The notes: generated from the letters alone by a model not told the origin. 64,000 nt of DNA from Symsagittifera roscoffensis (GCF_963678635.1 NC_087063.1:15629006-15693005), one strand, 5' to 3'; shown: positions 22,377 to 35,800, counted from the first letter of the stretch. Translations and numbers: made by a program.

Positions 22377-25300
22377 TTCAAATCTAAAAAAAAAACATTT
22401 TTGAATACATACAAACATGTTTACAAGGTTCCGTTTTTAGCGTAAATTTTTTGAAGCAGTTGAACTAATTTAGAGATATCTGATTTATAACAATTGAAAA
22501 AAAATTGGCGACTCTTCAAATAAATTTTAAAATAGATGATCTTAAGTCTTACACATCATGAACCTTTTCTGGCCGTTCTCTAAAACATATCATTCATAAA
22601 AGCTCAAATTGAAACCAGGAGAAATAATCATTTGTGAAAAACGGGAATCAGCGTTGATTTTGTTTTCAAACTTTTGCGATCAGATAAAATCAGAATTTCA
22701 AAAAAAAACGTTTCTTCTGAATAAGAGTATAATGAAAAGGCAAAAAAATCTTCCTAAAAATAAGTATAAAAACTCGCAGAAACTAATTTTAAAATTTTTT
22801 TGTCTTTTTCCAAAAACAAGACGCTGAATTTCAACTGATTATAAATCTAAGCCAATAAAGCCAGATCAATGGGTGATTTTTTCCGCTGAGAAAAACTAAA
22901 AATTAAAGTTCGAAACTAGAAAATCAATCACGTTTTTTTTTGCGCCATTTGCAATTTGCTTGTTGGAGAGCGTAATTTGGCTTTCTTTACGCAAATGACG
23001 AATTCCAATTGAACCTCAAAGCAAATATAATCAAAATTGGTCGTGAACAAGTTTCAATAGCTTTGTCTGAAAAATCACACTAACTTCGTTCATTGACCAG
23101 TTTCGTTTTTGTTTCGGAGGAACTTTGTATTCTGGTGTTTTAGTTCTTCTTTTCTTTTGCTTTTCCACGCAAAATCAGGAATCACAAAAAGTTATGATAA
23201 TGGGTCGAGTGATATATCATTTTGAAGACCTTTCCATCGTGTTTCGAATGACATTAAAAATTTTCCAAAAAGTTGTCCCAGTATCGAGAAAACAGGTTTA
23301 AAATTTTTGTCTAACTTCGAGCAAATAAAGCGAGCGAGCAGGCTGTCAACCCCGTTCACGACACTGGAGAGCGCAATTTGGCTTTCTTTACGAATTCAAA
23401 TTGAATCTCAATGGAGATAAAATCAAAACGTTTTCACTTATTTTGCTTAATTTAGGCTATGAAAACTTAGTTTTACTCAAATAAAGTTACTTTTGGAGTT
23501 TTTAGCGCCATTTGGAAATATTTTTTCCAGTCACCTTCTACAATTTTTTGCTTAGTTTACTATGACTGTCGAATGTTCCTAAGATCCAGTTTTTCGTTCC
23601 TTTTCAGACCACGCAGAAAAAAACGACACTAATTTGAAAAAAATTAGAGAAAAAAAAATGTTTTAGACAATGGTCGAAACATTCTGTGCTACTTGTACAG
23701 TAACCGGCTATCCTTTTTTCATTTATAAATAAAATAAATACACGAGCAACAAAAAATCACCAAGGCGCCTTTTTGGTATTAGACTTGCCAAATTCAAAGC
23801 CGAAGTCTATTAAAAGAATGTTTTGTAGTAATTAGCATATTCGAAAATATTTTTTACCAAGGGAAACCTTATCATCGTTAAAAGAGTCACCATTTTGCGT
23901 AACAATGACTTTTTACCTAAAATAAAAACCACATTACCTAAGTAAGTGTCTTCACTAGAAAATTTGGCACTGCATTCACTCACCAGCTCAAAAAAAAATA
24001 CATTACTGAGTATTAAACTACATTTTGCTAACGCCCAAAATGGCTATTAGAGTACATTTTGCTAACGCCCAAAAAATTATGTGTCAACTATACTAAGGAA
24101 AAAAATTACGATGAAAGCACATGCTTCGACACAAAGGTGAAGCGGAGCCTCGAATCACTAGCGAAAAACATGAAATGACAAAAAATCCATTACAGAAAAT
24201 TTTTTCAAGAATGAGTATAAATTTCGCAAATCTCTTGAGACATAACCATTGCCTTTATGATTAAATAATTCTTACTAATCGCAAGCGTAAAAATGAACTA
24301 ATGTACTGGATTAACAAGCAAATTAAAAGAAATATTGGCAGACCATAAAAACCATTTCAGAAAAAAAGTATTTCAAAAACTGTTGCGCACAAAAATCGAT
24401 TTTGATATCCTTTGAACGAAATGATGGTCTATATAGCTGTCCAATTACACAGCATTGCAATGCAACAACTAATCAGCTTACATGTTACTTCTTCTAAAGC
24501 CAAAAAAATTACATCAAAATACCTTATTCACTTTGAAGAAGTTTGACATCATGCTAATTACTAATTTGAAAGATTTTATAACATCTAATTACAAGTTTTT
24601 AGTTTCATTCGAGATAAAGCAGTTGTCCCGAAACGAAATGCCGCCAACATAAAAAACTACGCAACAACAGCAAAACCCTCTGAAAATAACACAATTAAAC
24701 GAAAATAAGGCTAGCCGGTTGATAAGCAAGTAGCTCAGAATGTTCCAACCATATTCTTAAAAAGTACATTAAAAGCTTTTTTCAAGTGGTTTTCTGGGCC
24801 TGGTGTGATGAAATGTCTGTAGAAAACCCAAAGATTAGAAAACCTGGAGAAAACTTGAAATTTTTAGAAAACCTGAAATTTCTGTAGAAAACCTGAAACT
24901 TTTTGGCTTCAGAAGAAATCTCTGAATTCTGAGACATAAAAGCTGAATAGTGGTTGGATTGCAATGCTAGGTATATTCGACAGTCAGAGCAAAATAGGCG
25001 GATCGGGCATCGGTTTCTGTCAAAAAATGACAAGAAAAAAACGAAAACAAAACTCAAAACAAATTTTAAAAAATTCTTTTTTTCAATTTTTTATGCTGAA
25101 ATTATTTGAAGTTTTTATGCAAAAATGACGCTAAAAACTTCAAAAAATCTATCAAAATTTCATGGCGTATCCATCTACAATAAGCCTGCTCGCTTGCTTT
25201 AATCCCTCGAAATAAGACTAAAGCTCAAAAATTTCAAACCGGTTTTTCTCGACACTGGAACAACTTATCGAACCTTTTTTAAAGTTCGAATCAGGATTGA

Positions 25301-25507
25301 AAGGGTTTTAATATGCTAAACCATTCGACCCGTTCCGATAATTTTTAAAAAAAGATTTTGATTGAAAAACAAAATAAGCCTACTCACTCACCTTAATCAC
25401 TCGAAATTAGACCCAAAATCAGAAGTTTCAAACTGATTTTTTGCTACACTGAGAAATAATTTCAATATTTTTTAATGTCGTTATCAATGTTTTATCAAAT
25501 AATTTAA
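22377..25507. other. Repeat-rich spacer, no gene seen
   Basis: Contains a dispersed repeat family at about 22920-23720, with words such as GCGCCATTTG, GGAACTTTGTATTC, GAAGACCTTTC and CATTCTGTGCTACTTG. The family recurs inside PRPF19 intron 2 (about 42230-42400 and 43830-44780). A degenerate hairpin start lies near 24130. No credible coding frame is seen. Confidence 0.5.
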
Positions 25508-26168
25508 CACAGAGGCGAAGCTTCGCTTCGCAGGCACTAGCCAGAACACGACCAAAAAGCAGCTCTACAAAGTGCAATAAGAAAAAATATATATAAGCCT
25601 CGAATTAGCAAAAATTCAGCTAGGTCAAAAATAAATCAATCTGCGAACAACAGCAATCAAGAGAAATTGAGTCTCATGCACTAACCACTCAGTCACCCAC
25701 GCTTAACCACCGAATAAAGCACGCGAATAAAGCAGCTACATATGCTAAACAATTGCCAATGCAATGCAGGACAAGTGGCACTAAATACAAATGGACACAG
25801 TGTTGCAAGTAATAATTTGGAGTATAACAAACTGAAGGCATCCCACTAACTTTGCATGTAACAAATCGCAAAGCATAAAGCCACATTGTGTATAAATTAT
25901 GCAATTCAAAAAAATTGCGAGATACATTGAGTAAGAAAAATTTTGAAATCAAGCTTTTATGATTGTTATGTTGTTTGAAACAAATCACTTATTTCGGTTC
26001 ATTTGATGAAATCAAAATGCACCAACTGAGTTAAATTACTACTATTCGAATGTCAGAGCACATGCTATCAAAAAGCTGTAAAGGTGCCCGAAAAGTGGCA
26101 CCAACATTTGCAACCTAGGTTCGAAAAAAAAAGGTTTTTAATAATACACTTAGCTGACGCTAGTGTAA
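25508..26168. repeat. Hairpin-bounded repeat with Leu/Ser-type tRNA-like segment, second copy
   Basis: Begins CACAGAGG with a perfect 7 bp hairpin GCGAAGC/GCTTCGC (25515-25531). It then follows the order of 18465-19112, including a minus-strand tRNA-like segment at about 25640-25705 (GACTGAGTGGTTAGTGC). It ends with an ACACTTAGC/GCTAGTGT hairpin and TAA. The 3' hairpin sequence differs from the other copies but still pairs. Confidence 0.68.
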
Positions 26169-26710
26169 ATACTTATTTATTAAAAGCACTTGATCAAATA
26201 CGTGCTTAGACTAAATTGTAAAACAGAAAAAACTGTCACCCGATTTTACTACACGTGCTGCGCTGTCGCAAGTGTCAGAAAAATCTCAAGAATGGGACTT
26301 TTATCGGGCGAAGTCACAAGAGTTTTAACTGATCCTATAACATACAATATGCATAATTTGAGTGGACGCGGATATTCGTGTCAATATTGTTAGAACACGG
26401 TTTTACAACGGACCAGGTATAAGCTGATAGCTATTATTATCAAATCTTTGTTAAGAATCTGATGATGAAATTATCAAAAGCTGGATCAAAATTACGCTGA
26501 GCTGAAATCTTGCTGGTCGAAGCGTTATGCACAATTTCACCAATATAAACTTTAATTATGATTCGATTTCAGTTAAAGTTTAATTGTCCATATATAAATT
26601 ACTCTAAGGCTGTATTAATCAATCAATAAAACATCAACTCATGAGATTCTTGTCAAACCAGTCTTCAAAAAAGAAAAAATTGTGAAAACATAATAACTTC
26701 ATCCGTGATT
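26169..26710. other. Spacer and STUB1 3' flank, no gene seen
   Basis: A 67-codon frame at 26190-26393 has no recognisable content. No clear polyadenylation signal for STUB1 was found on the minus strand. Confidence 0.4.
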
Positions 26711-29184
26711 TCAGTAACCGTCGACCCATTTGTTATTTGCTATAAAGTCCTCGACTACCTCTTTTATGGACAGATTCGGGATTAGTTTTTCCTGAGTGAG
26801 AGCAACGCGCGTGACCGGGTCGAAGTGACCTACACGTTGAAGGTGTTCCTCCAGTTCTTTTCTATTGTATGTAATTCCACTCGGAGTAACGACTGGATCC
26901 TCCAGCAATTCAAAACTGATTTTGCAGCACAAAAAATCGGGCACTTCTCGCTTTTGTCTCCGCTCGTCAATTTGTCTGAAAAGATCCAAAACTTCATTGA
27001 TTCTGGTTTCCTTCGCCTTCTTAGAATCTTCTATTGAAACTTCAGCATGTGTTTCCGAACTCTCAGAATCATTTGGAACTTTAGAACTGACATTAGCCTT
27101 CTCTTCAAAGTCTCTTTCGACAAGTTTGATTAAATATTTTTCTAATTCGATTTCTTGTTTCATCCGCTTTTCTTCCAGTTTTAGCCAGCGCTTTTTCTTC
27201 ACTTGTCTCAAGGTATTCGCCAACTCATCACCGACATTCATGTCCAGCTCCTACAAAAAATAACCATGTTCAATCTTTTTTGCACTTGAACTTAGGCGGT
27301 GTTTTGATAAATTTTGCGGCCTTTGTCAGCCATTTCGAATTTCTAAATCAATGCCGAAACCAAATTTAGCGAAAATGCCCCACAATCTCTTGATAAGGTA
27401 CTGCTCTGGAGTTAGAATTCGGTAGTCCCATTTTTAAACACTTTGTGGAGAACCAATATTTTATTTGGAAAACTGATTGCAATTCAAAACGGAACCTCTT
27501 ACAAACCACTGGATTTTCTTTAAACTTCAAAATCTTACCAAGAAAACGATGTGCGATTCCCGTACCTTAGTGAGTTGGTATGCTTTCTGCAGACAGGAGC
27601 AAGCTTCATCAAGGGAGTCCAGTTCTGAGAGCGCCTGTCCGAGGAAGAAGTAGGCCTTGACTGATTTGAGATCCATCTCAAGGGCACATCTACAGTCCGA
27701 TACTGCCTTTTGCCAACTCTGCAGTTTCAGGTAGCACAAGGCTCTAAATTATTGTGACAGCTAACGATAACCGTGGCCCAATATTAGTAAAATCTCAGCT
27801 TCAACCAATTGATAACTAGGAATTCATTTTCTTTCTCAACTTGAATTTTTAGTTCAGTTATGCTATCGAATCGAAACATTTCCCTGCATGCATCCTTGCA
27901 GAAGTTGAGCATGAGACGATTAATATCCGTTAAACACTCTGATATAAAACAAACAAGACTGCTCGTATCAGGGCGAAGCCCTGAATGTTCCGATTGTAAT
28001 GTCCCTGAATGTTCCGAAATTAAATGTAATAAAATAAAAATATATATTTTTTTAATTTGAGCTTTTATGTGAAAATCATCACCCCACGCGGCATAAAGTG
28101 ATAGATTTCGCTCCTAGTCCTAGTAACAAATAAATTATGGCAAATAAGCTTCCTTTAATCAATTTGGAACGATTTCTAACTTGGATTAAATCTCCGCTTA
28201 CGGGTAAGTTGGATTCAATCTCCGACAACAATACCTTTTGAATGATTAAAAAAACTCCGTCAAAAATGACTAGTTACAAAGTCCAAATTTGTTTGAAGAA
28301 AAAAAAACCACCCGAGCACAAATATTCCGTTATTTTTGTTATACGAAAGACGGAATAACAAGCCGGTTCCTGTTGTTGTTGTTATTTGCCAGGGCACAGA
28401 GCGTCGCACGCAGCACCAAACGTTCTGACTACATTCATTTTTCTCGTCTAAAGTATGCCCAAAAAGCGAAAACTTCAAACCACTTTGTATCGACAACGGA
28501 TTTCTTAATTACGATTCGAATCACGGGTAAAAAAAGATTCAAAATGATACAAAGCGCAATCTCATCTGAAATTTATTTGAAGTACCTGATTTATCGACGA
28601 AAAAATACCCGAATACACGCTCCTTCCCATATTTTTTGTTGGAACAATAGCACTTTAATATCTCCCGATTAATCTCATCAATTAAATAATCAAAGGAAAC
28701 AGAAACTATTCTAAATATGAAGTCTCACATTCAAAATGCGCATTAATTCATGGCTGACAACTAAATCCGCTCTTACTTCAGAAAAAGTATTTATTTACCT
28801 GTTAGTATAAAACTGGGGTACTTTCGGGTCTAGTTTGATCGCTTTTGAGTAACAATCCACAGCTGATTCGTACTTCTTCTTGCCGAAGAATTTATTTCCC
28901 TCCTGCTTAAACTGAAGGGCCTGGTGTGAATGAGCCATATTCATGCTTGTTCCTCTATTCTCTTTTTCTCCTTGTGTTACTGAAATGACTCCTCCTTGGT
29001 TCTGATACTCGGATTCCGAATCACTTCGGTGATACACTCGGTTTCGACACAGTTGTCGCACACAGCAGCAAGTACCGCAGAGACTCAAAGCCACTGTTCT
29101 AATGTAGTTTACTAGTGACGGATGATTTCAAAGCGCTCACTTACTTGAACACTTCGGCTGACGGCAGAGAAGAACGAATGTCAT
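26711..29184 (-). CDS. STUB1: STUB1/CHIP, TPR and U-box E3 ubiquitin ligase co-chaperone
   Basis: CHIP binds the C-termini of Hsp70/Hsp90 through its TPRs and ubiquitinates clients with its U-box. Exons: 28944 (or upstream)-28799, 27743-27566 and 27250-26711, with introns GT-AG throughout and phases that match. From the ATG at 28944 the product is 287 aa (human CHIP 303). Three TPRs span about residues 8-110 and keep carboxylate-clamp residues (K13, N17, N48 and the Lys of VKAYFFLGQ). A charged helical linker follows, then the U-box at about 212-283 with GHFDPVT and LIPNL. An optional 5' exon (29184-29145) has an ATG and the donor GTAAGT. Splicing over a 49 bp intron to 29093 would keep frame, create an ATG across the junction, and add a 63-residue Cys- and Ser-rich N-terminus. 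The first intron of the conserved part carries a dispersed repeat (28226-28350). Confidence 0.93.
28226..28350. repeat. Dispersed repeat copy inside STUB1 intron
   Basis: Resembles 19310-19435 over about 125 bases (shared words ACAACAATAC, TTTTGAATGAT, CACAAATATTCCGTTA, with AGTACAAAT in the other copy). It is therefore a piece of the hairpin-bounded family that inserted in the intron. Confidence 0.65.
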
Positions 29185-29393
29185 ATTTACATCTTAAAGC
29201 AAAACTATTCTGTTTTTATATACACAAAACAAATACAACTTATGCCTATATTCATTAAAAATTCATTGCACGCATAAAACCAACAAATTAGACCATAAAG
29301 AATTCCAATGCGATTCATTTATCGATTCAATTTATGCTGATTTCTTGATTTATCGCGCCCTATGAACTGATACTGAAGGTAATCTGTGTCGTA
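29185..29393. promoter_or_regulatory. Divergent promoter region between STUB1 and the coiled-coil gene
   Basis: The two genes start head to head 210-450 bp apart depending on the STUB1 start. A TATATAAAAA word lies on the minus strand at about 29213-29222, 30-40 bases before the upstream STUB1 ATG. On the plus side only TTATCGAT-like words are seen. A shared bidirectional promoter is inferred. Confidence 0.5.
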
Positions 29394-31062
29394 ATGATTT
29401 CGTTCCAAGATTCCCGAAATGCTTCGATGACGAGGAGCAGCACTCTAATGCAAAACACCAGTCAACCATTTCGAAGAGGCTCTCTTATGGAACTAGCTAA
29501 AAGTGCAGGCCAGGAAACACTCAATACCTCAACCGTGAAAAACCAATCTTTTCAAGGTGCTTTGGGATTCAGGCCGAATGTGAATAGTTCAGCAGTAGTG
29601 AGTGGATCTAAGCCTCCCATTTTTCGAAGAGCGAGCACTCAATTAAACATGTCCAAGCTGAGGGGACCGGCCGGGTCTATATTCGAAGATTCGAGAGGTT
29701 AGAAAATTAGTATTCTGTTATCTCAAAAAACGCACACAATTCAATCCATTTTAAAACCGAGAAAAAACTTCAATAAAACCCAAAAGTATGTCATAATTTC
29801 AATAATTCGTTGATTGTTAAAAGTTAGATAACATTTCAAGGAATAAAGTTTCAAGGGATTCTAGGGCTATTTGACATGTTTCGGAACACCTCTACGAAAC
29901 TTAATTTCCAAATGGCAAATTGTTATTGTGGAATTAAACATTTCTATAAGATAATTAAAATAGCTCACAATACTTCGCCAACAGGTGACTGCAAATTTAA
30001 CTTAAAAACTATTTAGTCATGAATACTTCTGCTTTGCGCTTCCACGAAGCCGAAGAGTTTCAAAAAAGCGCAATATCCAGCATCGTAAACCGGATCAAAA
30101 CCAGTACTGCCAAAAACAACTCACAACTGCCAAGTTAGAATGTCGACCAAGATTTTGACACCGCCAATTTAAACCGCTAAGCTGTACAGTGCTTCAATAA
30201 AAAATCGATAAACTATTTTTTTTTTACTAATTGTCTTATTTTGTAAAAGTGCATAGTTTTTCCAAGAAACATCCACGATTCGCAAACTATACCACCACCA
30301 CAAAAAAAAATGTCAGACAACTGAAATGAAAGAAATGAAAGGCAAACAAGTCACAATAGCTAATAAAATCGCTAATATTTTGCGAGTCATTCTGTAGTAG
30401 GCAACATACCGCTATTAGCGGTGTCAAAATCGGACTCTGATATAGATCAGTCGATTGAAATGAAGGAGAGATTACAGCAGGAACAAAGGGAGAAATTAGC
30501 GAGAACACAAAAACAGCTTGACGAACTCAAAGAGCAACTTGAAACGCTCACGAAGCACTTCGAACATTCAGATTCCGATCATTATTCACAGCAAATAAAA
30601 GAGAAGATGGCTAAATTTAAGCAAAAAGAAGAGAAGGAATGGCAGCGAATGAAATCTAAGCTACAAGACGAAAACTCAAGGAAAGAATACTTGGAACACC
30701 TTGCAACTGAAGAGCAAAATGAACTTGATGATTTGAAGTCACAATACTTGGAGCTTCTGAAAGACCTCGAAAGAGCAGAGAAGATTAAAGACTACCTAAC
30801 AGGACGCAAACGGGAGCTATTCGTGCTTCAAAGATTGCATCAGAAAGAGAGAGGCACTTTGACGAGTCAGAATTTCAAATTGGACAAGGTATTTATGGAG
30901 AACCGAGCACTCAGGCAGAAAGAGCTGAGACGAATGGCATTGGATCCCGAAGATGGATGTGAGGATGTCATTTTAGAAGGCAAGGCATTCCAAATGAAAA
31001 AGAGAATTGATAAGATGCATGCCGAAAATGCAAAATTGAAGCAGCGTCTAAACCAATTATAA
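29394..31062 (+). CDS. Coiled-coil protein, two exons (about 315 aa)
   Basis: Exon 1 (29394-29697) starts at an ATG and ends TCG AGA G|GTTAGA. Exon 2 (30419-31062) follows the acceptor CGCTATTAG|CG. The split codon (G+CG) joins in frame, which supports the model. The first 100 residues are basic and Ser/Thr-rich with two RR(G/A)S motifs (FRRGSL, FRRASTQ), possible basophilic kinase sites. Residues about 115-250 form a long heptad-rich, highly charged coiled coil (KERLQQEQREKLARTQKQLD...). A second short coil lies at the C-terminus (KKRIDKMHAENAKLKQRL). There is no signal peptide or membrane segment. I cannot assign a family; a cytoskeletal or ciliary role would be a guess. It is divergently transcribed from STUB1. 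Confidence 0.75.
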
Positions 31063-32154
31063 TTATGAAAGTAAATTACACAAGGCAAAAAAATATCATA
31101 TTTTGATATACCTGACACATTGTATTAGTTTTGATAAATTCATTAGTATTAGTTTTGATAAATTGATAAATTCATTTTTTACTGAAAGTGAGACTGCTGC
31201 AATGATCCTTGAACTGATTTAAGGTATCCTCTAAATCGTGCGGTGGTAAGGGCTAAGCTTACACCTTTCAGCCGAAAGCTCAATGGTCTAGTGATCCATT
31301 ATGATCGGGACTCGTTTCTTGAGGGTGAGGCAACATTAACTAGTCAAGATAATTAACCGAAAATTGTATGTAGTGCTGAAGCAGGGAAACAACCGTAGTT
31401 CTCTTTTAAGAATTAAATTTTCAAACTAGGTTACAATATTTAACGCTTTTAATAACAAAATGGTCATATATTGACAACTAAGTATTAATATAGACCAAGC
31501 TCGCCAAAAATCACTTTGTTCTCTTGACAATCAGTATTTTCACACTTCTGACTCCAACAATGCTCAGATCAGACTCACGCAGTCGAAATGATGCAACACG
31601 AGACAAGAAAGCATTAAAAAACTTTCCAGTTCGCTTACAGAAAAAAAATTTACCAAGTCATCAATTCACACACCTGTTTAAAACTATGGCACACGCGGCC
31701 AGCTCATAAACAATACGTGAAAAACTCGCAAATATTTTCAGCAGAAGAACTAATTTTTTTCCTAAGCACTGTCATTAATTTTAAGTAAAAATTAAATCAA
31801 TGTTTGTCGTTGTACTTTTATTCCAATTTCCGCTAAAAATGTGATATGAAAAAACCTAGGAAGCTTGGAAAAACAGGAAGATAGTAAGTTTTAACAAACT
31901 CAAATATACCTAACGGCTTATTTTCGATTTGGATCGAATTACATCACTGTTAAGCGTTTTCAAAGTCAGACTGATTCAACTGGATTTCTTTAATAAACAA
32001 ACCAATTTTGAGAAAGCCTTTTAGAAAGCTAAACTTTTTATTACCTCAAGAATCTCTTACTTGAATTAAGTTTTGAATCTTTAAGTCAAGCTCCAATTTA
32101 TAACATTGCGCAAAAATGGCAGCGTAAAATTAAACCAAGCTGCACCAGCGCTTT
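31063..32154. other. AT-rich spacer, no gene seen
   Basis: One degenerate A-box-like TGGTCTAGTGATC at about 31291 could be a tRNA relic. The start of the minisatellite's longer repeat (32066 onward) lies at the right end. Confidence 0.4.
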
Positions 32155-32860
32155 GCGCCAAATCAGAGGGATACCATTAAGCAATCAGCCCAAGCCATGC
32201 CCTGCCAAGTTGCGCCAAATCAGAAGGATACCATTAAGAAATCAGCCCAAGCCATGCCCTGCCAAGTTGCGCCAAATCAGAGGGATACCATTAAGAAATC
32301 AGCCCGAGCCATGCCCTGCCAAGTTGCGCCAAATCAGAGGAATACTATTAAGAAATTAGCCCAAACTATGCCCTGCCAAGTTGCGCCAAATCAGAGGGAT
32401 ACCATTAAGAAATCAGCCCGAGCCATGCCCTGGCAAGTTGCGCCAAATCAAAGGGATACCATTAAGAACTGTCGAAAATTAAGAACTGCCAAAAATAGAA
32501 TTAAGTTTTGAATCTTTAAGTCAAGCTCCAATTTATAACATTGCGCAAAAATGGCAGCGTAAAATTAAACCAAGCTGCACCACCGTGCGCCAAATCAGAG
32601 GGATACCATTAAGCAATCAGCCCAAGCCATGCCCTGCCAAGTTGCGCCAAATCAGAGGGATACCATTAGGAAATCAGCCCGAGCCATGCCCTGCCAAGTT
32701 GCGCCAAATCAGAGGAATACCATTAAGAAATCAGCCCAAACTATGCCCTGCCAAGTTGCGCCAAATCAGAGGGATACCATTAAGAAATCAGCCCGAGCCA
32801 TGCCCTGCCAAGTTGCGCCAAATCAAAGGGATACCATTAAGAACTCAGCCCAAGCCATGC
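32155..32860 (+). repeat. 57 bp minisatellite in two blocks with a higher-order duplication
   Basis: About six 57 bp units (32155-32475), a spacer, then about five more (32585-32860). The spacer plus the first unit (from 32491) repeats the sequence that precedes the first block (from 32066), giving a higher-order period near 430 bp. Because 57 is a multiple of three, frames stay open through both blocks, giving 19-residue peptide repeats (LRQIRGIPLRNQPKPCPAK). No start context, splice sites or homologous exon support translation. Confidence 0.92.
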
Positions 32861-35800
32861 TCGCAGCTTTTGTATGTTCAAGACTAACAAGGGCTGGAAA
32901 CATTTTACTACTTGCGATACAATGCAAGCGTAGCATTGCAAGATAGCGAATAAAAATTGAGATGGAAAAAGCTTGGTCAAAAATTAACTAAATTCAATTT
33001 TAGAAAAACTGTCGAAAAACACAATCAGCAGCTTTAGCAATCTTTTACTATTTATCTAGCAGCCACAAGTCAACAATACATGGGTAGATGCCGAAGTAGC
33101 CGAAAACAGAGAAATGCCAAAAAGAATTGATGTCATAAACAAGTTTTGAGCGACTAAATTTTAAAACTTTGAACTTTAACACCACAACCGAAAAGGATCA
33201 TTTTTCCCATCAAAAGACACAAAAAATGTTGAAAAAGCCAATAAAACATAAGCCTGAACTATTTATTTAGTCCGAAAGGGCTTCTAAGCGGAAAAAAGAG
33301 GAAAATGTTCAGGGCAAGTAAATTACAAGAAAACAGTAGCATTTGCTACTAATGAAACCACTTAAAACAGCTAAACAAAACTCGCTGTGGTAACTAAGCC
33401 GGCACAACATAAACAGACACACGAAACTCCGACAGTTGAATTTTTCACGGAAAAAATGTCTACTTTCAAAATGAAAAAAAAAGCTGGGACTTGAATTCTG
33501 GGCTTGAGGGTGCAAAGGCAATCGCGTTTTTTTTACAGGGAAAGTTTTTTTACAGGGAAATCAAGTCTAGTTTCCGATTACAAAACCACTCGCAAATGTA
33601 ACTACTTCGCATCAATTTATCATTCAATTATAAATTCTACATGACAAAAAAAAACGTCTTCCCGAGAACTTGACAACTCAAATTTCTCGCTGTAATATAC
33701 TTACTTAGTGTGTTGGTTAGTAATTATCCATACTTATCGAACATAGAAGATTGATCAAAAAGATGACACCAGACTTTTGGATAAGCTCAATGAGCTGAAT
33801 AAAACCAAAGAAAATTGCAGGCTAGCGAATATAAAATGAGAGGGAAATCCTTATTTCGTAAAAAAATTAAAAAACTGAAAAAAAAAGTTTTTAAAAAGCT
33901 ATCTCAGAAAAACAGTCGAGAAACACAGCCAACGGCAATAAAAAAGCTTTGATTCTGCTAGCGACCACTAGTCCTACAAAAATTGGGTAGACATAAATCT
34001 GACCTGAAAACAAAAAACTAAGTGCCATATAAACTTATTGTCCAAAATAATTTTTTTTTGAGCGATTTGGTTTTACAAAAATTTAATAAATTAATTTTTG
34101 TCCTTCAAACGAAAAAATAAGCTAACTAAGCCAATAATATTTAGGTCGTGTTAATTTTAATTAAAATTATACACTTATTCAAAATCCATGTTTTTAATTG
34201 AAAAAATGAGAGGACGACTGTCCAATAACGTAAGAATTGTATAAATCAGACAAAAAATTTCACGCTTTGAAAACTAGGCCAAAAAAGTAAGTAGGCATAT
34301 GAAACTCCGGTAATTCAATTTTTCTCAGTAAAAACATCTATTTCAACCAAGCAGAAAAAAAACCCCACAGGGAACTGACAGTAGGGTGCAAATGCAATTG
34401 CGTTACTTCTAGACCATGTCCGAAGAACCTAAAAAGTGCACAGAATTCCAATAATAAATCAAGTTGAATTTCTTAGATTTGTAACAAAATTTGTGAGCGT
34501 GAAAAAGTCTTGTTTCCAATTACAAGTCACTAGCTCTCGCAGAACAATTAAAACAAATGAATAATTTTTACGTAAACAGTGTCTCATGATAAAGAGCGAA
34601 CTCAAATTGCTTAAACTAACGGTCTTTAGGTAGTGATTGACAATCAACTATGATTATCTCTCACATCTGGCTCCATTCAAACACCATTGGATCAAAATGT
34701 CCGCTGGTTGTGCAAGCAGCAGAACAATCAGTCTACATTAATTAAAAAAACTATTTCTTTGTTTTTTTTTTAGAAAAATTTGAAACTTTTTTAGTTTAAT
34801 TTTATATTTTTATTAAGAAAAAGGGCCTGGGAAATTGATTTAGTTTTTTCCAAAACATATTGTAAGACTTCAACCATTCTTACAAAAAGAACAAGAAGTG
34901 ATTGAAAAAAAAAACAATAAACCGACGGAATTAAAGCCGACATTCAAGCGACGAAAATGTCGGCAAAGTACTTTTAAATGAACTCATAAAAGGCACACAA
35001 GGCCCATGCCTAACATGCATCCACTACATTTACCTCTCCAGTAAACCACGTGAAACATTCTCAAGTGCGAAAAATGTGCCCAAAGTTATTCACCGGGAAA
35101 AAAACTGGCACCCGATTGCAACGCCCTTGCTCATCGAAAGGGTAATTAAAACATTAATTTGTACATTGAACAGCATACAAATGCAATCCTGCTTAAAAAG
35201 TAAAAACCTATTTTATTTTTGCGTTTGTATGAAGTGTATAATTCATGCAGAATTAATACATGCTAGGGGAGGGCATTCGACGGTAGGTAACTAGGGGGGG
35301 GGGGTTGTACGGTCAATCCTAGGAACGATTCATGATTGATTATCTTTTTACAACGCAAATTCAACGCAAAAAAAAAAGAAAAAAAATGAAAATAGTTAAA
35401 AAGTCATGTGAACCAAAATTTTTGTATGTTTCGATAAAACTTAACAACGGGTCCAGATAAGAAGGCACCTCTTTGATATTTTTCAAATTACCCATTTTAT
35501 CCCAAATAAAACAAATTCAAAACATTGAACTTTGCCCAAAATCTTAGCTGTTTCTCTACTGAAATAAGTGAGAAGAATGAAAATTTCAGAGAAATTAGAA
35601 TTTTCCAAATACCAACAATTTTCTTACAGAACGACGTCGCCGCTTCAGCAGGACATTTCTCGCCACCGTTCATTTCAGATTTGAAAGGATTTAAGAAAAG
35701 ACAAAAAAAACAGCCAAACGTTCAAAAACTTGAATTTCCCAAATCCATAACTTTTCCTGGGACCAGAAGCTCATGGTCGCTTAAGCAGAGAAGATTCCCC

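Noticed and set aside
22609-22827. 72-codon Lys/Phe-rich ORF
   Set aside because: Low-complexity AT-rich composition with no homology or splice context.
26190-26393. 67-codon ORF downstream of STUB1
   Set aside because: No recognisable content or conservation, and it sits beside a repeat end.
31255-31340. tRNA-Glu-like segment
   Set aside because: Only an A-box-like TGGTCTAGTG is present. No B box or acceptor stem is found at the right distance.
32155-32860. Possible CRISPR-like array
   Set aside because: The 57 bp units are contiguous with no unique spacers, in a eukaryotic genome. It is a minisatellite.
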